A DNA stretch of 40,621 nucleotides from CAYJLB01 sp964370845 (GCA_964370845.1 CAYJLB010000016.1:1-40621); one strand, 5' to 3'. Shown: positions 31,401 to 39,433, numbered from the stretch's first letter. Numbers and translations are program-made. The notes: a model not told the origin generated them from the letters alone.

Positions 31401-31644
31401 TAATCCTAATCAAAGTTTTTGAACCTGTTTCATAGTCAAGTCCAAGTTTATCGTCAGTGTCGTAAGGGAAAACATTTCCATCAGCATTTCTTCTACCAGC
31501 TGTTAGCCCTCCGTTTGAAGATAAGAAAATCCAAATATCGCTTGAAGATGGAACTTGAATAAAAAATGGTGCTAACTTTTCGCTGTTACTTATTTTATAA
31601 AATTCAGTTCCCTTTATTGTTACAAAGTTTTGAGTATCGCTCAT
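28447..31644 (-). CDS. GH94-like glycoside phosphorylase (cellobiose / beta-glucan phosphorylase clan)
   Basis: A 1065-aa cytoplasmic protein without a signal peptide. The N-terminal third is a beta-sandwich-like region beginning SSSDIWIFLSSNGGLTAGRR. The middle has the alpha/alpha-barrel signatures GNWRDIFQNWEAL, FDGFNPYRINTQGIDWE, GYWGDHQIIYLLRLLQG and NTQRPEWNDANNA. The EWND segment lies where GH94 enzymes carry the catalytic Asp (WND). The C-terminal part contains YKFEGIGCVYWHQNAK and IPIEPYSHTSF. Such enzymes split beta-glucosides with phosphate to give glucose 1-phosphate. Length and motifs also recall GH149/GH161 beta-1,3-glucan phosphorylases, so the linkage is open. It lies 29 nt after the GH3 gene and is probably co-transcribed with it. 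Confidence 0.7.
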   Translation of the reverse strand: MSDTQNFVTIKGTEFYKISNSEKLAPFFIQVPSSSDIWIFLSSNGGLTAGRRNADGNVFPYDTDDKLGLDYETGSKTLIRINGKLWQPFEQNGVQKYNIERNIYKSCYANSVIMEEVNHDLKLTYSYKFESSEKFGIVKTSTFKNDGDATAKIEILDGLMNIMPFGVGQGMQATGSTLADAYKAAELVGGKLAVYSLTTEINDTPYPVEMLKANIAYNTLNCDNVYLNPAVAKSFANNEEITVERENYGGKCGYFIIHTKEVNANDELSYSFVIDNGYDHNQIAELESFVAKNDFAELFEDIAKGTEDIIAIVEKADGIQYTGDKVACATHYLNTLYNCMRGGIFADGYDFDYNDFIKFVTIRNKAALANEDMLSKVKDCKNINELKEITKNDKDLYRLALEYMPLSFSRRHGDPSRPWNRFNIAIKDENGEKTINYEGNWRDIFQNWEALALSYPSYFENMVAKFVNASTFDGFNPYRINTQGIDWEKPEPENPFSGLGYWGDHQIIYLLRLLQGLKNHFPNKLKDMLSLEIFSYANVPYVISDYEKILENSKTTIYFDFEEDERIESIVSKIGSDGRLILKDDKVLTVSLGEKLIVPVLSKVSNLLAGGGIWMNTQRPEWNDANNAIVGIGLSMVTTYHVSAYLDFLLETFQNGADSYLVSESVANWLKENKNALLQFENNYSGNEKALLDLMGNIFSNYRKNYYANGLGEKVSVSKDELTSWILAAKKVVDYTIDKNKGAVYSSYNLLKDDFTVAPMRPMLEGQSAAIGSGFLSSREVCDLVETIKPDLYSEKLKCHTLYPIRKTKRFFDKNNISTSIEPIQGIVTKDLKGNLHFNSDIKTEDILLEKCEKAGVSTVNTLALQAEYEELFSHKKFNGRSEVMYKFEGIGCVYWHQNAKFTLAILETAQKAKENGEDITEIYKVYNDLMQGFIYRKSPTECGAIPIEPYSHTSFSGKSEQPGMTGQVKESVIMRRIELGLKVKEGVISFDSDFLRGEEFDDNGEVFFTLCGIPTSYKKSEEKKIVVTLTNGETIENSNYTIDFDLSNKIFQRISDIKTIDILV

Positions 31645-31673
31645 TTAAAATTACCCCTTTCAATTTTGTTTAT

Positions 31674-34382
31674 TTATCTAATTTTTTTAACCTTTAATGA
31701 TTTAATAACCATTCCTGTTTCACCAAAAAACAGTTCAACATAAACATTTATACTAGCATACATATCAAATTCAACGTGATAACTATCGCTAGTTTGCCCC
31801 TTTAGCGTCTTAGTTCCAAGACCACAACTATTCACATTAACAGTCATCGGAACTTGTGCAAGCTCAACAGCATCTGCATACAATTCAAAATCAAGAGCAT
31901 ATCTTCCATTTTCTTTCATTGCAAGATTAAATCTATTTGAAGTTCCACGCAAAGTTTTAAAGTTTGAACAATCGATTTCTTTTTCATCAATAACATTAAA
32001 AGTTCCAATATCCAAAATAGTTACATTTTTATTTTCAGGGACATTAATGCAATCAACTTCGATTTTTTCCTTACTGCAATTAAATCTTAATAAAGTAGAA
32101 ATAATGTTTTCAGCAGTTCTTATTAATTCAAAACGAGTCAAGTGACCCTTTTCTAGTTCAGCTTCACTATTATCATTTAAAGAGTTTTCTAAAGCACTTG
32201 AAGTTACCATATAAACATCATTTTGTGAAATTATCATATCAGCAGAATTTTGTACAGTAGCAACTTCAAACTCTTTGTTCATAGTTGCCCACCAGTCAGT
32301 CATCACAAGCCCTTTAAAGCCCCAGTCTTTTCTCAAGATAGTTGTGTTTAGGTCGAAATTACTAGCCGCATGAAGTCGGTTAATTGGGTTATAAGAAGTC
32401 ATTACTGAGTACGCTCCACCCTCTTTTACCGCAATTTCAAAGCCTTTTAAGTAAATTTCTCTAATGGCTCTTTCTGAAACTGTAGCATTAACTAATTTTC
32501 TTTCATACTCTTGATTGTTAAGTGCAAAGTGCTTTATCGTTCCAGTTACACCGTATTTATTCATAGTTTTAATTTGTGTAGCAGCCATTTTCCCTGTCAA
32601 AAGTGGGTCTTCGGAGAAATATTCAAAGTTTCTTCCGCAAAGAGGACTTCTATGAATATTCATTCCAGGACCTAATAGTGTGTCAACATCATTTTTAACC
32701 ATTTCCATTGAAACAAAGTGGAATAATTCCTCATATAAATCAATATTAAAAGTTGAAGCAACAGCAGTTCCGTTTGGAATACTCATAGCCATAGTTCCGC
32801 AGTCCATTCTTATACCAGAAGGACCGTCAGCACAACAAGCAATAGGCACTTTTCTATCAATATTAAGGTGTTCAGTTACACCACCAATCGCTCCCGCAGT
32901 ACCCGCTGTAACCTTAGGTGAGCACATTCCCTCGCCTCTTGTTAAGTGGATTAAATCTATGTCAGAAAGGTCATTTACAAAATCTGAAACTGAAATTTCA
33001 CCATTTTTAACCATTTCAAAAGTGTAGCCAAAATTCGTTTTTGGAGAAGTTTCTTTTCTTTCAGCTAAAATTCTGTCTTTAATGTCATATTTTCTTTGAG
33101 GAGCTTTTTGAAGTTTCATTTTATACTCGCCATTTTCAATGAAACTTTCCATTCTTTCGAATTCTTCCACAAGCCCCATAGCAGAGTTAACTTTTTCTAC
33201 AACTACTTCATTTTCTATTTCTACATCGCCAAAAACTTCATTTTTTGAGGAGTTAAAACCTACGCCAAAAGTATATTTTCCTTTTTCTAAAACAAAAGCT
33301 GAAAGTTCTTCATCAAAGCTAGAAAATTCTTTGTTATCGATTACAAATTTAATGATTTGACTTTCATTTGGCATTAATTCTTTAGATTTTGCAAATGCAC
33401 AAAGGGATTTTTTCGCCTTATAAAGTCTTTCAATTGGAGCAGTTACATAAACTTGAACTGCTTTTTTACCTTTTACTTCACCGATATTTGTGATAGTTAC
33501 TTGGATTTCAACTTCTTTATCGTTATAGTTTATTTTTTCTAATTTCAATGAAAAATCTGTATAAGAAAGTGAATAGCCGAAAGGATACATCATTTTTTCC
33601 TGTGCAAAAGTTTCAAAGTAGCGATAACCAACAAAAATATCCTCTTTATAGTTATTATTTGTCTTATCCCCAAAATTTTCAGTAGACGGATAATCTTCTA
33701 AAGTATATGCAATAGCATCAGGCAACGCTCCCGACGGATTCACATCGCCACAAAGAACATCAGCATAACCATTACCACTCTCAACACCACCGTGCCAAGC
33801 ATACATAACTGCACCAGGGTTAAATTCCGCTACAAAAGACATATCCATAATGCCGCCAACATTAAGTAAAATTACAGTTTTTGCAAAGTGTTTGCAGATT
33901 AATTTCATATTTTCTTTTTCAATTTTTGAAAGGTAATAACTTCCTTCTTCTTTTAAAACGTCCTTGTCTTCACCAGCTAAACGTCCAATTATCATAACTG
34001 CAACATCAGAATTTTCTTTTGCTTTTTCAACAATTTCTTCTGTTAACGCAAATTCAATTTGAGAAAAAGGCTCTTGTGCCCAACCCTTACCTTTATCAAA
34101 AGGAGAACTTTCAATAAAAGCCTTATGAAGTTCCAAAAGTTCTTCATTTATAGCACGTTTAGCGGACATTCCCTCAGCAAAATTCACTAAATAAGGGATA
34201 TTTACCATTCCACCTGAACCTGTTCCACAATAGTAAGTTTCAATTTGTGAACGTCCAAAAATCGAAACTTTTTCCTCTTTTTTAATAGGTAAAGTTCCAT
34301 TATCATTTTTTAACAAAACGCAAGATTCTCCGCTTATTTCACGAATTTTATCCGCATATTTTTTATAATCTAAAGTATACAT
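31674..34382 (-). CDS. GH3 beta-glucosidase-type enzyme with swapped domain order
   Basis: A 902-aa intracellular glycosidase (no signal peptide). The usual GH3 order is inverted. The C-terminal-type alpha/beta domain comes first (residues about 10-250: SCVLLKNDNGTLPI, VAVMIIGR, EKENMKLIC, WHGGVESGNGYADVL). A fibronectin III-like domain follows (about 275-375). The TIM barrel comes last (about 480-770), with CCADGPSGIRMD, LLGPGMNIHRSPLCGRNFEY and IKHFALNNQE, and nucleophile Asp696 in VMTDWW. This AB-reversed form is known from some rumen and gut bacteria. ATG 34382 with AGAAAGGA upstream is chosen over the longer reading to 34439, which would cover the structured leader. Confidence 0.9.
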   Translation of the reverse strand: MYTLDYKKYADKIREISGESCVLLKNDNGTLPIKKEEKVSIFGRSQIETYYCGTGSGGMVNIPYLVNFAEGMSAKRAINEELLELHKAFIESSPFDKGKGWAQEPFSQIEFALTEEIVEKAKENSDVAVMIIGRLAGEDKDVLKEEGSYYLSKIEKENMKLICKHFAKTVILLNVGGIMDMSFVAEFNPGAVMYAWHGGVESGNGYADVLCGDVNPSGALPDAIAYTLEDYPSTENFGDKTNNNYKEDIFVGYRYFETFAQEKMMYPFGYSLSYTDFSLKLEKINYNDKEVEIQVTITNIGEVKGKKAVQVYVTAPIERLYKAKKSLCAFAKSKELMPNESQIIKFVIDNKEFSSFDEELSAFVLEKGKYTFGVGFNSSKNEVFGDVEIENEVVVEKVNSAMGLVEEFERMESFIENGEYKMKLQKAPQRKYDIKDRILAERKETSPKTNFGYTFEMVKNGEISVSDFVNDLSDIDLIHLTRGEGMCSPKVTAGTAGAIGGVTEHLNIDRKVPIACCADGPSGIRMDCGTMAMSIPNGTAVASTFNIDLYEELFHFVSMEMVKNDVDTLLGPGMNIHRSPLCGRNFEYFSEDPLLTGKMAATQIKTMNKYGVTGTIKHFALNNQEYERKLVNATVSERAIREIYLKGFEIAVKEGGAYSVMTSYNPINRLHAASNFDLNTTILRKDWGFKGLVMTDWWATMNKEFEVATVQNSADMIISQNDVYMVTSSALENSLNDNSEAELEKGHLTRFELIRTAENIISTLLRFNCSKEKIEVDCINVPENKNVTILDIGTFNVIDEKEIDCSNFKTLRGTSNRFNLAMKENGRYALDFELYADAVELAQVPMTVNVNSCGLGTKTLKGQTSDSYHVEFDMYASINVYVELFFGETGMVIKSLKVKKIR

Positions 34383-34398
34383 AGTATTTTTCCTTTCT

Positions 34399-34456
34399 AT
34401 TTTAACTATATCGTTAAAGTTTATATAGTTAAAATCCAATTTTGGACTTTAACTAT
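34399..34456 (-). promoter_or_regulatory. GH3 leader with two mutually exclusive hairpins and an operator-like site
   Basis: Three arms lie between the lacI stop and the GH3 ribosome site. In mRNA order, arm 1 (34456-34442, ATAGTTAAAGTCCAA) can pair with arm 2 (34439-34425, TTGGATTTTAACTAT, one G-U). Arm 2 can instead pair with arm 3 (34411-34399, ATATAGTTAAAAT) over 13 perfect bp. The AGAAAGGA site directly follows arm 3. TATCGTTAAA (34409-34418, plus strand) also matches the site before lacI. Confidence 0.55.
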
Positions 34457-34469
34457 TTTTAAATATATT

Positions 34470-35483
34470 TTATGGATTAATATTTTTTACAGAGTTTCCT
34501 TTTAATAAAACTCCTTCAATTTCAATTATTTTCGGCACATAACTCTTTGGACTTTCCACCGCTTCAATAAGCAAATCTACAGCTTTTCGACCGATTTCAG
34601 GAGTATTTTGCTTCCACGTCATAAGATTTGGTTTAATAACTTGTGATAAAACAAAACCGTCATATCCTGCTACGCTAATATCATTTGGAATGCTCAAACC
34701 TCTTTGTGCGATTGCATTTCTTCCACCAATGAACGCAAAGTCATCTTGATAAAAAATAAATGTAGGCGGATTTGGCAAATCAAGTAGCTGATAAGTAAGT
34801 TCTTCCGTTGAATCAGTATCATGGAAATGTCCTTCTACAACATATTCTTCAGGAGTTTTAATTCCAAGTTCCGCACAAATTTTATAAAAAGAAGCAATTC
34901 TAATTTTACTAACTTGTGTGTCCTCACCATGGATAAAAGCAATTTTTCTATGCCCCATTTCATAAGCATATCGAACCATTTCTTGTATTCCCTTTGTGTT
35001 ATCGGACAAAATCCCGCTACAATCGTTAGAAACATAGTCAACTGTAACCACAGGCACATCACTTTTCACAAGATCAAGTATTCCGTCATCATCATATTGA
35101 GCAGTTAACACCAAAATTCCGTCACAACCATAAGCTTTCGCAAAATCAGTATATGACACTTTTTTATCCCCAACTCGGTCAGTAACGAACATAACAGAAT
35201 ATCCATTATTCTTAGCTTTTTGCATAAAAGGATTTATTATAGTTGCAAAAAATTCATGTTCAACACCGCTATTTGTGGCATCTTTTAGTAAAATCCCAAA
35301 CATATAAGAGCGGTTTGTTTTTAGTCTTACTGCTGCAATGTTAGGCGAATAACCCATTTCACTAGCAATTTTGTGAACTTTTTCAATAGTTTTTTTACTA
35401 ATGTCACTTTCATTACGCAAAGCCTTACTAACCGCAGTTGCGGACAACCCACAAACCTTAGCGATTTCTTTTATAGTAACCAT
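34470..35483 (-). CDS. LacI-family transcriptional regulator
   Basis: A 337-aa repressor. The N-terminal helix-turn-helix VTIKEIAKVCGLSATAVSKAL (abbreviated core TIKEIAKVCGLSATAVSKAL, residues 3-22) and hinge helix (YSPNIAAVRLKTNRS) are intact. The rest (residues about 60-330) is a type I periplasmic-binding-protein fold that senses a sugar. It is read first in the operon with GH3 and the phosphorylase, so the effector is probably a beta-gluco-oligosaccharide or its breakdown product. A TTTATCGTTAAA site at its own +1 suggests autoregulation. GCGGGG lies 5-6 nt before the ATG. Confidence 0.93.
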   Translation of the reverse strand: MVTIKEIAKVCGLSATAVSKALRNESDISKKTIEKVHKIASEMGYSPNIAAVRLKTNRSYMFGILLKDATNSGVEHEFFATIINPFMQKAKNNGYSVMFVTDRVGDKKVSYTDFAKAYGCDGILVLTAQYDDDGILDLVKSDVPVVTVDYVSNDCSGILSDNTKGIQEMVRYAYEMGHRKIAFIHGEDTQVSKIRIASFYKICAELGIKTPEEYVVEGHFHDTDSTEELTYQLLDLPNPPTFIFYQDDFAFIGGRNAIAQRGLSIPNDISVAGYDGFVLSQVIKPNLMTWKQNTPEIGRKAVDLLIEAVESPKSYVPKIIEIEGVLLKGNSVKNINP

Positions 35484-35529
35484 TTTTACCCCGCTTCTTT
35501 ATTAAATATTATAATTAATTCGCGTTTAC

Positions 35530-35541
35530 TTTATCGTTAAA
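35530..35541. promoter_or_regulatory. Candidate LacI-family operator at the lacI start of transcription
   Basis: TTTATCGTTAAA is a pseudo-palindrome around a central CG, the typical form for LacI-family sites. It begins 3 bp after the -10 box. TATCGTTAAA recurs at 34409-34418 in the GH3 leader. Confidence 0.6.
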
Positions 35542-35544
35542 ATA

Positions 35545-35573
35545 ACTTTAACATAGCTTTAAACTATTGTCAA
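35545..35573 (-). promoter_or_regulatory. Promoter of the lacI-GH3-phosphorylase operon
   Basis: On the minus strand TTGACA (35573-35568), a 17-nt spacer and TAAAGT (35550-35545), followed at once by the operator candidate. Confidence 0.75.
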
Positions 35574-35687
35574 GAGTGGTGCTAATTTTTCTATATTTTT
35601 GATAAATAACAACTAGTTTTTTTGTTTATTTTCAACATATATTTCACTCCGAAAATTTAAATAATTTTTTTAACTTTATAACAAAAG

Positions 35688-35731
35688 TAAAAAAGAAAAT
35701 GACGAACTCTGTTTTTACAGTTTCGCCACTT
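35688..35731 (-). terminator. Terminator of the ytr-like ABC operon
   Basis: On the minus strand AGTGGCGAA (35730-35722) pairs with TTCGTCATT (35706-35698, with G-U pairs). An inner CTGT/ACAG helix extends it, and a T-rich tract follows. It lies 40 nt after the permease stop. Confidence 0.7.
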
Positions 35732-35771
35732 CCTTTTTATATAGGGGGGTTATTGAATTAAGCTAATTAAA

Positions 35772-38009
35772 TTATAATGCAGTCACACCTTCTACTTGAT
35801 ATTTACTTGCAATATCATTTAATTCCACTGGAACTCTAAAATTATAATATCCAATTTTATCGGCTTCAATTACAATCATGTAGCCAGTTTCATCAAAGAA
35901 ATAATATTCTTTTCCGTATTCAAACATTGTCACGAAATCCTTAATCATTTCATCAGTAAATTCAGTTTCTGCAAGTATTCCTCTTATATCTTCCTGTAAA
36001 TCACCATAATATGAATAACCATTATCAACAGTTGACGTTGTAGGAACTGACCAAAATAATGTGGTATCTAATAAAACTTCTTTCATATAGTCTTCTGTCA
36101 CACGAATTGAGTCGAAATCTTCATCTGTCACACCATATTTTTTCAGCACTGCAATCATATTTTCGTGACTTTCATATAAATAAAAACGATAATCTTCATA
36201 ATTTAGCTCGCCAATAGTTTTTGCACTAGAAGATAGATATTCTTCCTTTGTCATTGCCATAATATCTTTTTTATAAGCCTCGGATAGCTCCTTTGCAATA
36301 TCCGGTGTAACTATTAAATCAATTCTATTTGGATTATTTTCAATTAAAGAAGTTATATTTAATGTATGAGTTTCACCATCAGTAATCATATCGTCATATT
36401 CATAAAAACGTTTTAAAAAGTCAACAGCACTATCTAAAAATTCTTCACTTTGTTCTAAATCAACCAAATGTTGCGAAACTATATCCGCTGTTAAAACGTA
36501 TTCTCTTTTCATAACTGTTCCGTTATTCATTTTATATGATATTTCAAAATTATAGTCAATAATCTCATCATAATTATGGTATGACTGATTATCACCTGAT
36601 GCTTTGTAATTGTATATTATTTGGTTATGTGCATTTACAATTGTTTCAATGTTTTCCGCTTCATTTATTGTAACGGAATACAAAGACTCATCTATATTAT
36701 ACCATTGTTCATACGGCGTGTAATACCCTGTATAATTTAAAGTAACACTTTGCACTGATGATGCACTTGGCACTCTATAAACTTCGCCAAAACCGCCTGT
36801 AGTTTCATATACATAAATACCAAAGAAAGATAAAGTAGTTGCTAAAACAAAGCCAATTGCTGACTTAAGGATATTTTTAAAGCCTTTGTTTATAATAACT
36901 GATTGCACTAACCAAATTATTCCAATTATAATAAACGCTGGAACAAAGATTGCACTTCTGTCATCATTACTCACAGCCATACAGAAAATTAATACTATAA
37001 TATAAGTCAATGTAGCCATTAAAATATAATAAAATGCTCGATATGGAAAAGGTTTTGCCACGTCTTCAGTTTTTCTATATTTATTCAAGTAGTATCCACC
37101 GAAGAATAAAGCAATTATAACTACTATTGTCAACAAAGTCCATTGTGTAAACAAAGTTTCAGCATTATGAATTAGTGTTGTATAATAGCTTCCCCCACTT
37201 ATTCCAGCTGTAAAATACTCATAAAAGTATATAATTCCTCCTATTGGACTTGTTACAATTAAAAGTAATTGGAAAGGATATTCAGACTCCATACCGAAGT
37301 TATTGAGTTGCACCATTAATCCTGAAAGCAATATAGCAAGGGGAACTAATACATTTATCGCCAATGCGCCTTGTACCGCTGCTATCATATTTCCAGCAAA
37401 AGTAGTTGTAAAAACTGTTAATGTGTAGAACAACACCATTGATACAACTATCATCAAAAATCCTTCAAAAACTAAGTGAAGCAATGAGCTCCAAATGTTT
37501 AAATCATCTGTACTATAGTAAAGGATTTCAGCGTTTGCGAGCAAATACTGTTCAAGGGAAAAAGTTAAAATTAAAGTAACAATACTTGCAACTAAAAATG
37601 GAACAACATATAAAAACAGCCCCGAAAAATAGTCACTTATAAAACGTTGTTTTCTTGTTAAAGGAAGGGCATAAATCATATCTACATTGGATTTTTTATA
37701 TAGATAATCAAAGTTAGAAAGTGCAATGAACATTCCCGAACCTAACGCTATAACAGAAGCAATTACACCAACTATTCCGTAAATAACAAGATTTTCGCTA
37801 CCCATACTTGGAGCGAACGGGTGATTAGTTTTCGTATCAATAGCATAAGTGAGCATCATTGCCATAAATAATGGTCCGCCCAGGAAATTTAAAATTGTGT
37901 TTAATATTAAGAATTTTTTTCCAGCTTTTATTTTTTGAATAAAATTAATTAAGCCTTTATTAGAAAAAATTCTGTCTTTTAGTGAATTATTTGTCATTTC
38001 TAAAGTCAT
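35772..38009 (-). CDS. ABC-2 type transporter permease with a large soluble C-terminal region
   Basis: A 745-aa membrane protein. Residues about 30-420 hold roughly ten to twelve hydrophobic helices, including pairs near GGPLFMAMMLTYAI, IVGVIASVIALGSGMFIALS and SAIGFVLATTLSFFGIYVY. The remaining 320 residues are soluble and acidic with many Tyr, and probably face outside. The layout resembles ABC-2 permeases of ytr-like operons that carry an extra C-terminal domain. ATG 38009 with GGAGGG 8 nt upstream is chosen. The longer reading to 38099 runs far into the ATPase gene. The gene overlaps the ATPase 3' end by 23 nt. The cargo is unknown. Cell-wall-antibiotic response is typical for this operon type. 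Confidence 0.85.
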   Translation of the reverse strand: MTLEMTNNSLKDRIFSNKGLINFIQKIKAGKKFLILNTILNFLGGPLFMAMMLTYAIDTKTNHPFAPSMGSENLVIYGIVGVIASVIALGSGMFIALSNFDYLYKKSNVDMIYALPLTRKQRFISDYFSGLFLYVVPFLVASIVTLILTFSLEQYLLANAEILYYSTDDLNIWSSLLHLVFEGFLMIVVSMVLFYTLTVFTTTFAGNMIAAVQGALAINVLVPLAILLSGLMVQLNNFGMESEYPFQLLLIVTSPIGGIIYFYEYFTAGISGGSYYTTLIHNAETLFTQWTLLTIVVIIALFFGGYYLNKYRKTEDVAKPFPYRAFYYILMATLTYIIVLIFCMAVSNDDRSAIFVPAFIIIGIIWLVQSVIINKGFKNILKSAIGFVLATTLSFFGIYVYETTGGFGEVYRVPSASSVQSVTLNYTGYYTPYEQWYNIDESLYSVTINEAENIETIVNAHNQIIYNYKASGDNQSYHNYDEIIDYNFEISYKMNNGTVMKREYVLTADIVSQHLVDLEQSEEFLDSAVDFLKRFYEYDDMITDGETHTLNITSLIENNPNRIDLIVTPDIAKELSEAYKKDIMAMTKEEYLSSSAKTIGELNYEDYRFYLYESHENMIAVLKKYGVTDEDFDSIRVTEDYMKEVLLDTTLFWSVPTTSTVDNGYSYYGDLQEDIRGILAETEFTDEMIKDFVTMFEYGKEYYFFDETGYMIVIEADKIGYYNFRVPVELNDIASKYQVEGVTAL

Positions 38010-38883
38010 ATCCTTTGCCCTCCATTTCGTAAATAAATACTTCCTCCAAAGTAAGTGGAATTTTGTCAAATAATTTCGGAGATTTTTCGTTGATAACACG
38101 GTCTATTAGCTCATCGTTACCTTTGACAATCATAAATACAAGGCTTCCAGTTTTCTCGAAGTGAAGAACTTTAAGTGGCTCAAAGTCCTCTTTAGTATAA
38201 TCTTTATCGAAAGAAACTTGCAATTTCTTAATATCTCCACGAAGTTCGTCTAATGCTCGATTGAAAATAATTTCACCCTTGTGAATTAATGCTGCTGTGT
38301 CGCAAATTTCGTTTATTTCCGTTAAGTTATGACTTGAAATAATGACAGTTAACTCCCTATCAATCATCGCGTCAATTAAAAATTGTTTAACATTAATTCT
38401 CATAGTAGGGTCAAGTCCGTCAAAAGCTTCATCAAGTAGCAAATATTCACAATTTGACGCAAGCCCTAAAATAACAGCACTTTGTCTTTTCATACCTTTT
38501 GAATAAGTAAGAATTTTCTTTTTAATAGGCAAATTCAAACGTTCTTGCAACTTGAAAAATAATTCATCATCAAATTTTGGATAATATGCTTTATAGAAAT
38601 TTTTCAACTCAAGTAGAGTATATTTTCCAAATTGAACAGTTTCATCATTGATAAAAAATACTTTTTCTTTAATTTTAACATTATCAAAAATATTTTCACC
38701 CTCGATTAAAGTTTCACCGCTGTCTTTTTTATAAATCCCTGAAATAAGTCTTAAAATTGTGGATTTTCCCGCCCCGTTTGAACCAAGAAGTCCAAAAGCT
38801 GTGCCCTTTGGTACAACCAAATCAATATTATCAAGAGCAACAAAGTCATCAAATTTCTTACTTACACCCTTAAATTCTATCAT
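37987..38883 (-). CDS. ABC transporter ATP-binding protein
   Basis: A 298-aa ATPase that energises the adjoining permease. Walker A is GLLGSNGAGKST (residues about 32-43), the signature is TYSKGMKRQ (a YSKGM variant of LSGGQ that is common in this exporter group), and Walker B is LLLDEAFDGLDP. The H-loop is ISSHN. A C-terminal extension of about 80 residues is typical of the YtrB/BcrA-like exporters. The ATG immediately follows the GntR stop (TAAATG), with GGGAG 9 nt upstream. Confidence 0.93.
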   Translation of the reverse strand: MIEFKGVSKKFDDFVALDNIDLVVPKGTAFGLLGSNGAGKSTILRLISGIYKKDSGETLIEGENIFDNVKIKEKVFFINDETVQFGKYTLLELKNFYKAYYPKFDDELFFKLQERLNLPIKKKILTYSKGMKRQSAVILGLASNCEYLLLDEAFDGLDPTMRINVKQFLIDAMIDRELTVIISSHNLTEINEICDTAALIHKGEIIFNRALDELRGDIKKLQVSFDKDYTKEDFEPLKVLHFEKTGSLVFMIVKGNDELIDRVINEKSPKLFDKIPLTLEEVFIYEMEGKGYDFRNDK

Positions 38884-39243
38884 TTATACGCACTCCCATC
38901 TTTTATTTATATAATTTATTAATTCATCTTTTGTAATACCCATATTTATTGTTTCTTTTATTATATCATCAAATTGATCAAGGATTTTATTTCTAAAGTC
39001 GTCTAAATTGATTTCAGCAACGAAACTTCCACGTCCTGCAAGTGAATAAATCACCTTATCGTTTTCAAGCTGTAAATAAGCTTTTGAAATAGTATTGGGG
39101 TTTATGCAGAGGTCTTTCGCCAAAGCTCGTACCGATGGAATTTTCTCATCCGGTTCCAATTTTCCACTTATAACGAGCGATATTATCTTTTTATACACTT
39201 GCTCATATAAGGGTACAGGACTTTGTAGGTTTATTTCATACAT
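38884..39243 (-). CDS. GntR-family regulator of the YtrA type
   Basis: A 119-aa repressor. The winged helix-turn-helix (residues about 10-75) shows the GntR pattern PLYEQVYKKIISLVISGKL, IPSVRALAKDLCINPNTISKAY and a wing with GRGSFVA. Only a short helical tail (about 40 residues) follows for dimerisation, which defines the YtrA subfamily. Such regulators control the ABC exporter genes that follow them. A dyad at the predicted +1 of its promoter supports autoregulation. AGAAAGGA lies 10 nt before the ATG. Confidence 0.93.
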   Translation of the reverse strand: MYEINLQSPVPLYEQVYKKIISLVISGKLEPDEKIPSVRALAKDLCINPNTISKAYLQLENDKVIYSLAGRGSFVAEINLDDFRNKILDQFDDIIKETINMGITKDELINYINKRWECV

Positions 39244-39296
39244 TTTTTTCCATTCCTTTCTTAAAATTCAATATCGACGTATCATCTGTATTGAGT

Positions 39297-39315
39297 GTTC
39301 TACATCTTATAGTAC
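39297..39315. promoter_or_regulatory. Candidate YtrA-type operator
   Basis: GTTCTA-N7-TAGTAC is an imperfect dyad (one mismatch per arm pair) 1 bp downstream of the -10, over the predicted start of transcription of the GntR gene. Confidence 0.5.
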
Positions 39316-39316
39316 A

Positions 39317-39345
39317 GTTATATCACATATTACATCATTTGTCAA
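39317..39345 (-). promoter_or_regulatory. Promoter of the ytr-like operon
   Basis: On the minus strand TTGACA (39345-39340), a 17-nt spacer and TATAAC (39322-39317). Confidence 0.8.
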
Positions 39346-39370
39346 TAGTTTTTACAATATTTAATTTAAC

Positions 39371-39421
39371 AAAAATAAAAAAGTTGTGACAAAAATGCTT
39401 AAAAAGCATATCATCACAACT
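39371..39421 (-). terminator. Terminator of the flavin-reductase-like gene
   Basis: AGTTGTGA (39382-39389) pairs with TCACAACT (39414-39421), with an inner ATGCTT/AAGCAT helix. On the minus strand the stem is followed by a T-rich tract. Confidence 0.75.
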
Positions 39422-39433
39422 GTATAAATTATA

